DNA of 64,000 nt from Diadema setosum (lineage: Eukaryota; Echinodermata; Echinoidea; Diadematoida; Diadematidae), in contig NC_092700.1 of NCBI RefSeq assembly GCF_964275005.1, positions 16,834,617 to 16,898,616 on the forward strand, written 5' to 3'. The notes under the pieces are model-generated. The model did no database searches. It saw nothing but the letters and a program-made list of their open reading frames with translations, and was not told where the DNA came from. Made by a program: the position numbers and the translations under genes. How positions within the stretch are numbered: position 1 is the stretch's first letter; each line of letters starts with the position of its first letter. This document shows, in pieces, positions 10,778-24,995 of this stretch.

Positions 10778-11800
10778 AGGATACTTTGCAGCGACGGACC
10801 ATGACTTGAATGGGTCTCCTCACCATATCCGGGTTGTTGCATAAGGCAGTAACTTCGTCGCGAATGCGTCCTTGTAGTTCCTGGAGATTATGAGGAGGAG
10901 TCACATACACCTTGTTCTTTAAGTGGCCCCAGAGGAAACAATCACAGGGTATGAGGTCTGGTGATCTCGGTGGCCATTCAGTGTCATGGTTGAAGGCGAT
11001 AACTCTTTCTCCAAAGAGTTCTCTTAGACGATTGCGGACTGCAGCAAGACGATGGGCCGGTGGGCCATCCTGAACCCATCAGAGACTTCTGAATGTGCCG
11101 TGAGCCTGTCGCTCAAAGTGTTCCTCCGGTTGCAGTACCACGTCTTCGTTGAGCATTTGAAGGTACATGTTACCATTCACGTTCCTTTGGAAGAGAAAGG
11201 GTCCGATTACCTGGCCGCTCCCACAAAGACCAACCCACACAGTCACTTTTGCTCTGTTCATATTCACATCGAAGTTTTCTTCGGGGGGGGGGGGGGGCGG
11301 CGTTGTGCAGAGGCATATTCAGTGACATTATGTGAGTTTACTTTGCCATCCATTCCAAAGCCGGCTTCGTCACCGATTAGAAGATTCCGCCAGAAATTTG
11401 CATTTCCGTTCGTGCGGGCTATGAACCATCTGCAGAAATCAAGTCTTCTGGGGAAATCACGTTCAGTCAGTTGATGTCTGATGTGTACCCTGTAAGGGTG
11501 CATATGCAAGTCCAGTCTTGCGATGCGATCGAAAGTTGCCGAAAGTAATCAGAATCCATTTCTCCGCGAACTTGTTCACCTTGGATGTTGCTGGAGCTGC
11601 TGCCTCACTGCTTCAATGTTCTGTTCAGATCTTCCAGTCCGTTTTCTCCCAGAATTCTCCTTATTGCGATTCAGGCTGATACCATGCTCTTCGTACTTTC
11701 CAACATTTACCCAGATTGTCTTTGACTATGGTGGTTCTCGATCGGGAAAGCGTTCCCTTAAAGCTTCACGCGTTTGTTGCAGACTCCCAGTCTCATGGAA
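10778..11800 (-). pseudogene. Mariner/Tc-type transposase pseudogene
   Basis: Read on the minus strand, it resembles the animal transposase group with a DDE/DDD catalytic core. In order: an HTH-linker stretch with NIEAVRQQLQQHP (about 11590), the block RDFPRRLDFCRWF (about 11440), first acidic motif LLIGDEAGF (about 11370), VTVWVGLCGSGQVIGPF (about 11230), second acidic motif QDGPPAH (about 11060), then WPPRSPDL and FLWGHLKNKVY (about 10970-10920). Breaks: a stop before QDG, a frame change at a C-tract (G-tract on the plus strand, about 11285-11300), and further stops toward the N-terminus. At its C-terminal end it runs directly into the TTAA of the element at 9435-10773, which probably inserted into it. 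Confidence 0.85.
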
Positions 11801-13560
11801 TTTAGTAACAACAAAAACTCTGAACCATTTTGTGATTTTTGCATGTAAGCACATGTCCATATGCTTTAGTGCAGCTATTCACAACATGAAAACATGTGAC
11901 ATGTTGGCAAAAATGACATCTGCATTTCAAGGTGGTCATTTTGGTCACTTTAGTAACCATCAATCTGGTATGTAAGGCATCTAATGAGTAATTCATTTTG
12001 ACTGAAATAAACAACAACCAGTATTAAATGAAAAGGGCCAAATTCCACAGATGCCTCACATACTCCAGGTGCTATGCATAAAATTTAGTGAAAAGACCTC
12101 CTCTGTTGACAGCATGAACTTGGGTGATGTCTTTGTGCAAGATCTGGAAGTTGGAAAAAGTGAACTTTTGCATTGTCTCATTCAAGAACAATTTCTCATC
12201 AATGAGTTTGATCTGACATATAGATTTGGTATGTATGGAAAAAAAATTGCTTTTTTATTACATGCTAGCTTTGACTTTTTAAATTCTCGTGATTTTGAAG
12301 AATAATGTCTGAAAGTTGGATTACCTTTTGTGATACACACTGTATTTTGAAATCTATGAGAAGAATATACACGTATATCATGTATATCCGTTCGATGTTT
12401 GATCCTTGCTGACGTGAGTTGAATACTCGGTTGTAAGTTCTTACCGGCAGAATGGACGGTACGACTCGACACACATTCCAAAACGAGAGATCCAAGAAAC
12501 GATGGAGCAATGATTACTTTCCAATTAATGAGGAGAATTTTTGTATTCGGAACGCTTACTACAGCGCGTATACATATCGCCAATGCAAGCTTTCACGGTA
12601 CTTTCGCGTGTAAAGCACTGGGCCTTGCTATTGACATGTCAGCATTCGGATAAGGGCGGAAAGAGTTCAAGGATGTGGTTTTGGGAAAATGAAAATGTTG
12701 TGTGTACTGACTGTGCCTTGACTACCTCTTGGAAGGGTGACACTTCTGCGACTTGCATGGATAGTGAGTGACTATGTGATGGGGTTTTCTGGGAAAGAGA
12801 ATATCTGTAAAGGCTAGGATACTAAAAGTGCTACTAAATTGTCTTTTGACAGGGGTTACATGCATCACCTTTCTTTGGAAAATGAGGCTCCCCTTCACTG
12901 CCCTTCCTATACGTGCATGGAATCAAAGAGTAAAGAGTTAAGTCATTTAACAGAATCATGCTTGAACACTCTATCATTGAAATGGTTGTGAAACCAACAT
13001 TTGACATTGTTTCAAATCTTCATTTCCTTTCTCATGATTATGTATGTCATTAATACAAAATACAATAGAGTATTCAACTCACGCAACCAAGCATCTAACA
13101 TCGAACGGAAATCAAAGTCTACATACATTCTATTCATGCATTTCAACATGCATTCATTCATTTCGTTCATTTCATTTCCAACAAGTATAATCATAACATA
13201 TGAATTCACACAATGACGCCACAATGTACTGAAACAAACTGTGAAATGAGATGCAATGTTGTAAACTTCACGACAAATACCGAAAGGTTTCAAAATATGT
13301 GTAGTTTTCAAATGAGTGAACGAACAGCTTGCTTGTTTGGTTAGTATGTTAATCGGGCCGTCATCCAATGCACGTTGTCCTGATGGTGATGATCTCCTTT
13401 ACGTATTTCGCTCCAATTTGCAGAATCCATGATCAATGTGCAACTGCGTTCGATATACACTGCTATTTATATGTTATGAGTGAAAATATAAGTCAGGATA
13501 TGAAATTGTTCAGTGGTGCTGCAATTCGCGCTCTGTTTTTATGTCATGTTATATCGCATT
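11801..13560. other. No gene recognised
   Basis: Several short open frames occur without recognisable similarity. A short inverted similarity exists between about 12384-12437 and 13061-13110 (GTATTCAACTCACG word), perhaps remnants of one repeat. Confidence 0.4.
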
Positions 13561-13562
13561 CT

Positions 13563-15887
<2,325 letters not shown>

Positions 15888-16216
15888 TAAACCCTTCAAA
15901 AAAGTTTGGAAATCTGCGTTTGATCAATCATTTCTCATCTTTCCTTAGAAATGATTCATTTGTGCTTAGTACCACAGAAAGATTGTTTAATTCTCTTTAA
16001 AATGATAATGATTATCGTATACATGGAGGTACAGTGCTTACAAATATGAGGTAAAGTCAAAATTGAAAAGCTGTCAAATGGCCCAATTTTTGACGTCCGT
16101 AATGCAGTTTCCTCGTGATGGGTGAGTTCCCCATTTATTCTTTGGTGTTCATTTACTGTAACATCAGCATTTTTATGGAGTGAAACATGTATGTGTTCAA
16201 CCAAACAGATAAACAC

Positions 16217-16265
16217 ACACACACATACACAGCATTACACACACACACACACACGCACACACACG
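16217..16265. repeat. (CA)n microsatellite
   Basis: Interrupted CA repeats. Confidence 0.9.
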
Positions 16266-16454
16266 CATAAATGATCATGACTCAAACCATTTCATCTCAC
16301 AGAACCTCGCCACATTAGCCGCAACAAAGACATAAAGATTGCATGGTCTTGATTTTATTGGAATTTCATCTTTATTTTCTCTTCATTTTGTCGTTATTTT
16401 GTGTTTACTTTATGTTTACTTTGTCTTTATATTGTCAATGAACATGATCGGGGC

Positions 16455-16745
16455 TCAGCATCTGGTGGACGAGCCAAGTGCTTGCACCACCGCCTGGCAC
16501 CGTGTCCTCATGCTGTTGATTGGCGTCAACCAGTATCTGACGGAGTCCTGCCTATATATATGTCGTTGCATTGGTGACCCTCTTCCCCACAGCTCGACCA
16601 AGTTGATCCCAAAAATGTTCTATGGGGTTGAGGTCGGGGCTGCATGCAGGCCAGTCCATTTCTAATGATGCCCTCTCTCTCTCGAGAAAGCTGCGCACAT
16701 GTCTCGCTCTATGTGGTTTTGCGTTGTCATCTTTTTGAAGCATCT
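16455..16745 (-). pseudogene. Tc1-like transposase, C-terminal fragment
   Basis: The minus strand reads DDNAKPHRARHV, then DWPACSPDLNPIEHFWD, then LGRAV. These are the second and third catalytic blocks of Tc1-family DDE transposases (D to E spacing about 35 residues). A stop follows within ATTYI and a frame change leads to INSMRTRCQAVVQALGS and a terminal stop. The N-terminal two-thirds, with the DNA-binding domain and first aspartate, are missing. It lies within the composite element whose ends look Tc1-like, so it may be that element's own remnant. Confidence 0.88.
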
Positions 16746-16761
16746 CAGCTTAAATTTGCCC

Positions 16762-17446
16762 TATTAGTCCGGCAGCCATGGGGGTAAGGTTGCATTGGAA
16801 TGTTATAGTTTTTTTTTAATTGATATTGACTGTTAAGACCTTCTCTTTTAACAATCCACATGCTGGAGCTCTGTCAGAATTGAGCAATTTGAGATATATG
16901 CGGAAATCCAAAATGGCCGCCGGCGGCCATCTTGAAAATGCTATTTACTTTCTTTTAACCCCCTAGTACATCAAAAATGGGCATTGAATGTATTTAGGGA
17001 TGGAGAATTCAAATCTGAGGTTAGTTTCAGGATATTACTATGTTTTGATGTCTTAAAATAAAATGGCGGCCATTTTTCAAGATGGCCGCCATATAAACAT
17101 ACTGTAATGTAGACTATGTAGAATCGCGCAAAGACCTGACTTATCATTAAGTTTTCCCTTTTTTTGGGGGGGGGGGGGCAAGGGAGGTGCATAATGTAAA
17201 AACTTTATGCAGATTAAGGCCTGTAAAGCTTAGATTCATTGATAAAAATAATACATGTTACCTGTTATAACGAAGTCGCTTATAACGAATGACCGCTTAC
17301 AACGAAGCAATGCTAGCTGAAGTCCCGATTCTCTGTACATACAAACCTATAGCACAGCGATTCGCATACAACGAAATTCGCTTATAACGAAGTATTTTAT
17401 GTGATCCCAAGCATTTTGTTGTAACAGGATTCGACTGCAGTATTAC
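16762..17446. repeat. Left arm of a long inverted repeat
   Basis: It matches 19818-20460 in reverse complement. Shared landmarks are AGTCCGGCAGCC, TGGAATGTTATAGTT, CTCAAATTGCTCAA, ATGGCCGCC words, GATTCTACATAGTCTAC and a pogo-like MITE at the same relative place. The two arms enclose about 2.4 kb. Confidence 0.85.
17250..17441. mobile_element. Pogo-like MITE (TTATAACGAA iterations)
   Basis: CTGTTATAACGAAGTCGCTT and further TTATAACGAA/TTACAACGAA iterations occur, ending in AACAGGATTCGACTGCAGTA. The termini (CAGTCGAATCCTGTTATAA type) resemble pogo/Tigger ends. The matching copy in the other arm is at 19823-19963. Confidence 0.7.
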
Positions 17447-17454
17447 AGGGGCCG

Positions 17455-18780
17455 CGGAACGGGGGGGGGGGGGGGGCTGGGGGGCTGCAGTTGCCCCCTT
17501 AAGATTCTGAATAATTCTGAGTGCACAAGACTTATCACTTACATTCCGAAAAAAAAAAAATTCAAAAGTTCCGTCATGTACAAGGGGAATATCCCCTTTT
17601 AATCAACCCTTTCCTCTCTCGGTTTCCCCGATCATTTTTTTTTTAATACTTTCCCAAATATTCCATCAAAATATGCCTATACGAAATATAGATCTCAATT
17701 TCAATTTTAAAAAGTCAAAAGCTCCCTGTACGGGGAGGGTGAGGATAGCACTCTCCCACGCTTTCTCCCCATCCCCCCCCCCCTTCCGTGCAAACAAGAC
17801 TATGGCTACACTTCGAGTTTTCCAAACATATACCACATAATGTGTGCACAAAAACGTTTAACTGCAATCAGAAAATACAGAATCTCCCTCATGTAGGAGG
17901 GAGAATAGGGCTTATCCCCTCCCACATCATCCTGCTACGTCTCCTTCTACAGACTTGCACTTCTCTATTTGACAAAGTTTCAGATATTCCAACAGAAGTG
18001 TGCGCCAGATTGTTGAATTTCAGTTCTAAAAATGAAAAAAAAAAAAACCTCCCTCGAATATGGGAGAGGTATCTTGCCACCCTCCTGTTGATTGGTCCCC
18101 TCTATAGACTTAGTACACTTTGGGGAATGGCAATTTCCAAATTTCCCACAAAAAGTGTGCTTCAGATCGCTTTATTTCAATTTTAGAAACTCAATAGCTC
18201 CGTCGAGTGGGAGGGGGCATCCCCTCCCACACCCTCCCCCTCTACCTCATTAGACTTTGTACATACACACAGGTGATGCACATGCGGAATAATAGCTAAA
18301 TCCCGTGATTTTGCTATTACACTTCCCTGAAAAAAGCCCTTAAATTATTTCCATTATTATTTTTTTTTTTTTTTGGGGGGGGGGGGGGAGCTAGAAAAAA
18401 CTCCAAGTATTGCAACAAAAGATTGCACAAGATCGCTGAATTTCAGGTCTGAAAATGTCAAATCACCTCAGTGTGGAAGGAGAAATATCCCTTATGTACA
18501 CCCTCGACGTGTGCATGCCTTTTCTGTTTGATTGCTTTACAACAGACAGCGTTCATGAAATTCATTGTAATAATTAATACAAGAAGTTTATTCAAATGCT
18601 ACCACTAATGTCTTTATAGGCAAGTTGTTCAATAATAATCCACATCAAAATATCCTGCTACCTTAATTAAACAAGTGTGGCCGTTTCAAGTCCACAAGAC
18701 GCGCAAAAACACGCATCAAACTGCGCCATTTACGACATAAAAAATGCAAAAAGTTCTCACCCTGGGAGGGGGACACACCC
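17455..18780. repeat. Degenerate array of TGGGAGGGG/CCCCTCCCAC units
   Basis: At least five units of roughly 150-200 bp each carry the succession AGACTTAGTACACTTT, a CCAAAT...CCA stretch, GTGTGCACCAGAT, TTGAATTTCAGTTCT, a CTCCCTCG...GGGAGGGG word and CCCCTCCCAC. Bases 17640-18660 are collinear with 44270-45280, so the array was duplicated as a block. Open frames here are by-products of the repeat. Confidence 0.75.
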
Positions 18781-18840
18781 TCCCCCTCTTTTTGCTCGGC
18801 TCGCTTGGCTCGGTCGCTTGGCTCCCTCACATAGTAACAG

Positions 18841-18921
18841 CCCCCCCCCCCCCAAGAAGTGGGGGGGGGGGGGGGGGCGGCATGACCTTGACCCCCCCCC
18901 AAAAAAAAAAAAAAAAAAAAC
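18841..18921. repeat. Composite homopolymers C/G/C/A
   Basis: Successive C-, G-, C- and A-tracts, each of about 9-20 bases. Confidence 0.9.
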
Positions 18922-19559
18922 TGAAAAACGTTTTCAAGGTATCTTTTTGATGTGATTTTTTTTTAATACTTCTTGATTGTTTTGAAAGTGATCTCTTTTG
19001 GGTGATACAATATAATGATCAAACTGGAACCCTAATGACGGTTGAAGATTTTTTTTTTTTTACATCACCCTGCTGTTGGAGGACCTGTCCTTGCTGAAGA
19101 GTAGTGTGAAACAATTCAACAATCCTACCTGAATGAAGTGCTTGTTCCCTTGTAGTGTCACCATTGGTTACACTGCTACAGGCAGAGGTGATAAAACAGA
19201 TCTTCTGTTCTAGCAAGAACCAAATATTTAAGTTTGTCTACTACTTTATTTGGTTCAGATGTATGGATCATGTTCCTGAATATCAGTCTTTTTCCTGAAG
19301 ATACTGTTTATGCATCTATTTCATCTGTTTCTTCTGGATGGCTGGTAATATCTCTTGCCTCTCTCGTTTGGTAATTGTGACAAGAATAATGAGCCGTTAC
19401 AGAACAGAAGTATTGAAAAAAAAAAATCATATCAAAAAGATACCTTGAAATTATGTGTATACCAATGTGTACAGAAAAGCAACATGACTATTTTGAAATA
19501 CTTCTGAAAATATGGTGTTTTTGTTATTCCACTCAGCCTTATCTTTGATATTATTTTGT

Positions 19560-19812
19560 CTATAATCTGTAGGGGGACTACATTTAACAAGCAGTGCTTC
19601 TAAGTAGTCCCCTCCACATTTGTACATGGTGTGATTTTATCTCAGAATATCACGGTATTTTGTATATACATGTAATATACTCTGTATAGTATTGATATTA
19701 TATCCACTATGTGTTATACCCTGTATATTTTATCATATAATGTCCACTATGTGGAATATGAATAAATTTCAATTTCATTTCATTTCATTTCATTTCATTT
19801 CAATTTCATTTC
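19560..19812 (+). mobile_element. LINE-like 3' tail ending in (CATTT)n
   Basis: ATGAATAAATTTCAATTTCATT runs into repeated TTTCA units, the typical end of CR1-like elements in this window (compare 35975 in reverse). No ORF is preserved. Confidence 0.5.
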
Positions 19813-19817
19813 AATAC

Positions 19818-20460
19818 TACAGTCGAATCCTGTTATAACGAAATGCTTGGGATCACATAAAATACTTCGTTATAAGCGAATTTCATTGTACTTCAGCTAG
19901 CATTGCTTCGTTGTAAGCGGTCATTCGTTATAAGCGACTTCGTTATAACAGGATTAACCTGTATTGTTTTTATCAATGAATCTAAGCTTTAGGCCTTAAT
20001 CTTCATATTTTTTTTTTTTTACATTATGCACCTCCCTTGTCCAAAAAAAGGGGAAAACTTAAATAATAAGTCAGGTCTTTGCGCGATTCTACATAGTCTA
20101 CACTACAGCATGTTGATGGCGGCCATCTTGAAAAATGGACGCCATTTTATTCTAAGACATCAAAACATAGTAATATCCTGAAACTAACCTCAGATTTGAA
20201 TTCTCCATCCCTAAAAACCTTTAATGCCCATTTTGGATGTGCTAGGGGGGTTAAAAGTAAGTAAATAGCATTTTCATGATGGCCGGCGGCGGCCATCTTG
20301 GATTTCCGCGTATATCTCAAATTGCTCAATGCTGACAGAGCTCCAGCATGTGGATTGATAAAATAGAAGGTCTGAACATTCAATATCACTTTAAAAAAAA
20401 AACTATAACATTCCAATACAACCTCAGCCCCAAAATCAGGGTTTGGCTGCCGGACTATAT
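19818..20460. repeat. Right arm of the long inverted repeat
   Basis: Reverse complement of 16762-17446 (see that entry). It includes a GGTTTGGCTGCCGGACTAT end, which is more complete than in the left arm. Confidence 0.85.
19823..19963. mobile_element. Pogo-like MITE, second copy
   Basis: TACAGTCGAATCCTGTTATA at one end and AACAGGATTAACCTGTA at the other, with TTATAACGAA/TTATAAGCGA iterations between. TA lies at both termini. Confidence 0.75.
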
Positions 20461-21548
20461 CACTGGCGCGGGGTCTTTGAACATTGCTTACAAGTGGCAT
20501 GATGTACAACCATAAAACTTGATGAGCTATCAAAATTGCCTGGAATGCCACCAATGAAAACTTGAATGTGAAGTTAAGATGTCTATTGAAATTTGCCTTC
20601 ATGACTGACCAGTTGAGAACAAAAGACATAACACAATAGAACATGTTCTTTATGTACTCTTCACGACCATTCTCATTCATAAGGACAGTTCTTGTTCGTT
20701 TTGCAACTTTTCAATGCAGACCTTATCAGACACTTTTGAGTACAGTTCTTTACTTGATAGCATAATCGTAATGAGTAGGATATCATTTTAAAGAAAATTT
20801 AATACTCTTTCCATTGATATCAAGCATGTATTGTATAGTGCTTACAAACTGGAGAAATTTACAACTGAAGTCAGATTTCCAAACTTTTTTTGAAGGGTTT
20901 ATATTCCACTCTATGCTTCACGTGGAGAATAAAACTTCGTGAATACATGTACCATCTCATTGTACCAACAACAAAGAAAAATGCTTCGTAGACATTGCGG
21001 GCCACTTATCATGAGACTGTGTTTTCGAAGTGGAGGAAAACTCAAACATTGCATTTCATGCTATCGTTCACTTTAACAATAGCATTCTTGGATTCAGTCA
21101 AGTGAATATGCTTCCAAGTTAGTTTAACTCCAATCAGTGTGAATAAAGACTGTTGTATGATGATGCATTGTGTGTGGGTATTATTCGAATCCTAAAAATA
21201 ATTGTTACCGTGGGAAAACGACAAAGGGCTGGTAATAATTATCCGGAAACAAAAGGTGCTCACCCCTTTCTGTTCCAATGAGGCAAAAAAAAAAAAAAAA
21301 ATGTGCACAATTTCACATACATCTAATATGTGGAGTGACGCGCAGAGGGTTAATAGAGAGCACTTCGCCGTGATTACACTTTGCCTTGCAGAAAATAATG
21401 AAAAAAAAAAAAACCACAAGACAATGGAACCTGGATCGCGAGTAAGTTGCTATGGCATGGACGTGTAATATGTGATATTATGAGCCTACTCAATAAGGTT
21501 GTGATTCTCTTACATTCATGACGTTCACTTCATGTTCTCTGAAAAGTA

Positions 21549-22550
21549 TAGGTTTTCCCGGCCAATTTCGCACTTTTTTCAGTCCAATTCCCAATTGCTG
21601 CATTCAATTTAGCACAATTTAGCCTAGACGGCATGTTCGGTATTTCAATTTTATAATCTTTTCATTCAAATTTATTTTGGAGCATTCAAATTACCTTTTA
21701 CATCATTCGAATCAGCACTTTTTCAGTTCAAATTCGTAAGACAAGCACCATTTCGCAAATCGTTCATTCAATTTAGCACGATATAGTCACGTGATCACGT
21801 AAACGCTGCGCTCGTTCATTCGAATTCATCCTTGGGCATCCAATTTCGCATTTACTGCAGTCAATTTAGCAGACACGTTTGTGCTTTTATTCTGATATCA
21901 CCTTTGCAACAATACTTTCAAAATAAGTGTATGTGTTTATAATGTTCGATAGCATTATTTCATTCACAGATACATTGATCTTAAGTTTGTTTTGTCAATA
22001 ATTGGGAGAAGGAGGTTTCAATTTACATGATTATTTCTTTCATCTGCATGTTTCATTATTTTCATTTGGTGGGTCCTAGATTGCGTTAATTACCATTAGG
22101 AATAAATAAAAGAACTTGGATCAGCTCTAGCCATCAATTTGTCAAGGTTATTACCCTCAAATGCTTCTATGATTCTTTCCCTGTTTTCTTGAGAGATACG
22201 CAAGTACGTATAAATCACGGTTCTCACCTTTTCAAAATAGAAATAACATTACGCCAATTTGAATGAACATGTTTGGAATTTGACTGCCCATACGCGAAAT
22301 TGAATGACTGAAATACCATTTTCCGCCAGTGCTGGCGAATTTGAATGACTGAAGAGCACGTGCCAATTTGAATGCCCGTTTTACGAATTCGAAAGGCACA
22401 TGTGCGAAGTTCATTGACCGAAATGCTAAATTGAACGAACAAGTTGCAATTTTGAATGACAGAATGTGCAGTGACGAGGATTTTCGCTAAATTGAATGAA
22501 CCTTTTATCAAATGGACTGACAAAAGTGCGAAATTGGCCGGGAAAACCTA
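21549..22550. mobile_element. 1,002-bp element with iterated TTCGCAC/ATTCAA arms
   Basis: The ends are TAGGTTTTCCCGGCCAATTT and its complement, flanked by TA (21547-21548 and 22551-22552). Units 1 and 3 read AGTATTATG at this point, which is the exact empty site. Both halves consist of degenerate iterations derived from the terminal word (CATTCAATTTAGCAC in the left, GCGAAATTGAATGACTGAAA in the right). No open frame of significance. Confidence 0.88.
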
Positions 22551-23087
22551 TATTATGATATTTACCTCTAAACAGAGGCCAAGTCAAACCTTATACAAAA
22601 TCGTCGGAACAGGACATGTCATATCAAGTTCATTTGTGTGTGTGGTAGGCAGACAAGGTGCCATCCGAGCCTCAAAATGGAAGTTTAACCCATAGAACCC
22701 TGGCTCCCTGCACTAAAATCCCAGGCGCTATGTGTGCTTGATGTGCGTATGAATGACTGATTACATCCAGCACATCCTGTCTCAGCAAAAAAGCTGCTAG
22801 GAAGATATTTTTGTTGTCACTTTATTCGGAGTATATCCATTCTTTTCAGGAATAAAAACAAAAACAAATAATCGGTTGATGTAATACAGTGTATATCTGA
22901 TGTAATTCTATTTTACGAAATACGAAAAAAAAAAACGAGCTGGAATTATTCGTCATGATAATATCACAGGGAGGGAAAATATATTATGTCTGACGTCACT
23001 GCTCTGGCAAAAGATTGTCCGTCCCCATGTAACATCGGGCAAACAAAATACTATCGGCGAAACCACAACGCACACAACACAGAAAAA

Positions 23088-23089
<2 letters not shown>

Positions 23090-23132
<43 letters not shown>
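23090..23132. repeat. (CA)n microsatellite in unit 2
   Basis: CA run at the position equivalent to 15645-15664 in unit 1 and 24537-24560 in unit 3. Its length differs in each. Confidence 0.95.
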
Positions 23133-23135
<3 letters not shown>

Positions 23136-23206
23136 ACAAGCGGCATTTATATAGAGAAATGATTACATAATCTATTCTGTCTTGCACACTGTATGGGATA
23201 TAATAT

Positions 23207-24520
23207 ATTCCACTCTTTGCTTCACGTGGAGAATAAAACTTCGTGAATACATGTACCATCTCATTGTACCAACAACAAAGAAAAATGCTTCGTAGACATT
23301 GCGGGCCACTTATCATGAGACTGTGTTTTCGAAGTGGAGGAAAACTCAAACATTGTATTTCATGCTATCGTTCACTTTAACAATAGCATTCTTGGATTTC
23401 AGTCAAGTGTATGCTTCCAAGTTAGTTTACCTCCAATCAGTGTGAATAAAGACTGTTGTATGATGATGTGTGTGGGTATTATTCGAATCCTAAAAATGAT
23501 TGTTACCGTGGGAAAACGACAAAGGGCTGGTAATAATTATCCGGAAACAAAAGGTTCTCACCCCTTTCTGTGCCAATGAGACAAAAAAAAAAAAATGTGC
23601 ACAATTTCACATACATCTATGGAGTGACGCGCAGAGGGTTATTAGGGAGCTTTAGATTTTAGACGCGCGGACGTTCAAAGGGAAAAAAACATGGTCTGAG
23701 CGTGCGCATTAACTTGACGTGCGCTACTGCGCACGCTCAGACCATGTTTTTTTCCCTTTTAACGTCCGAGCGTCTAAAATCTAAAGCTCCCTAATATAGC
23801 ACTTCGCCGTGATTACACTTTGCCTTGCAGAAAATAATAATAATAAAAAAAACCCCACAAGACAATGGAACCTGGATCGCGAGTAAGTTGCTATGGCATG
23901 GACGTGTAATAATATGTAGTATTATGAGCCTACTCAATAAGGTTGTGATTCTCTTACATTCGCGACGTTCACTTTATGTTCTCTGAAGAGTATTATGATA
24001 TTTACCTCTAAACAGAGGCCAAGTCAAACCTTATACAAAATCGTCGGAACAGGACATGTCATATCAAGTTCATTTGTGTGTGTGGTAGGCAGACAAGGTG
24101 CCATCCGAGCCTCAAAATGGAAGTTTAACCCATAGAACCCTGGCTCCCTGCACTAAAATCCCAGGCGCTATGTGTGCTTGATGTGCGTATGAATGACTGA
24201 TTACATCAAGTACATCCTGTCTCAGCAAAAAAGCTGCTAGGAAGATATTTTTATTTGTCACTTTATTCGGAGTATATCCATTCTTTTCAGGAGTAAAAAC
24301 AAAAGCAAACAATCGGTTGATTTAATACAGTGTATATCTGATGCAATTCTATTTTACGAAATACGATAAAAAACGAGCTGGAATTATTCGTCATGATATA
24401 TCACAGGGAGGGAAAATATATGTCTGACGTCACTGCTCTGGCAAAAGATTGTCCGTCCCCATGTAACATCGAGGAAAACAAAATTGGCGAACCACATGGC
24501 AAAATACAGGTACTCACACA
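23207..24520. repeat. Tandem segmental unit 3 of 3
   Basis: Contiguous except for the 153-bp hairpin at 23642-23794. Its uninterrupted sequence supplies the empty sites for the insertions in units 1 and 2. Near 24470 it diverges from the other units. Confidence 0.88.
23642..23794. mobile_element. Small near-perfect hairpin MITE
   Basis: TTAGGGAGCTTTAGATTTTA and its complement form the ends. The stem continues through AAACATGGTCTGAGCGTGCG to a short loop at about 23710-23725. Unit 2 lacks it (GGGTTAATAGAGAGCAC), confirming an insertion. Confidence 0.88.
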
Positions 24521-24536
24521 CAACACAGAAACGTAA

Positions 24537-24612
<76 letters not shown>
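24537..24612. repeat. (CA)n followed by (TA)n
   Basis: Compound microsatellite at the end of unit 3. Confidence 0.95.
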
Positions 24613-24613
<1 letters not shown>

Positions 24614-24995
24614 CATTATATTCAGAATTCACAATTTCCAGCAAAACATGGCGGACATTTTGAGTTTCCGCTTTGTAACGTGATATCATTATTTTGTTGG
24701 TGTTGTTGTTGTTGTTGTTGATGATGTGATTGTCGTTGTTAGAAGGAATCCTGTGAATTTGTTTGGAGAATGATATGACACAGCGGAGACGCATTAATCA
24801 TATGGACTGTTTTAGTCGATTTCGTTTATTTATGATTATGTCATGTAGATAACATTAAAAAATAATTGTATTGAATTGAACTGAATTGTAACTGTCATTG
24901 AAACAAGTAACTGATGTGATGAGCGATATGTTTTCTTTATTGTGCAATAGCGTCAATGGAAGCAAAATTTCTATGTGTCTTATCATAGATCAATA

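Larger units (their letters stand above)
20905..23206. repeat. Tandem segmental unit 2 of 3
   Basis: It starts at ATTCCACTCTATGCTTCACG and runs straight into unit 3 at about 23207. Without the insertion at 21549-22550 it is about 1.3 kb. It is closer to unit 3 than to unit 1 throughout. Confidence 0.88.

Noticed and set aside
12541..12771. Cys-containing open frame followed by a donor-like GTGAGT
   Set aside because: No recognised domain, no acceptor-bounded neighbour and no matching exon nearby; too weak to call an exon.
20147..20680. 177-codon open frame on the minus strand
   Set aside because: It overlaps the right arm of the long inverted repeat and translates repeat text (the ATGGCCGCC region). 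The corresponding left arm has no equivalent frame, and no domain is recognisable.
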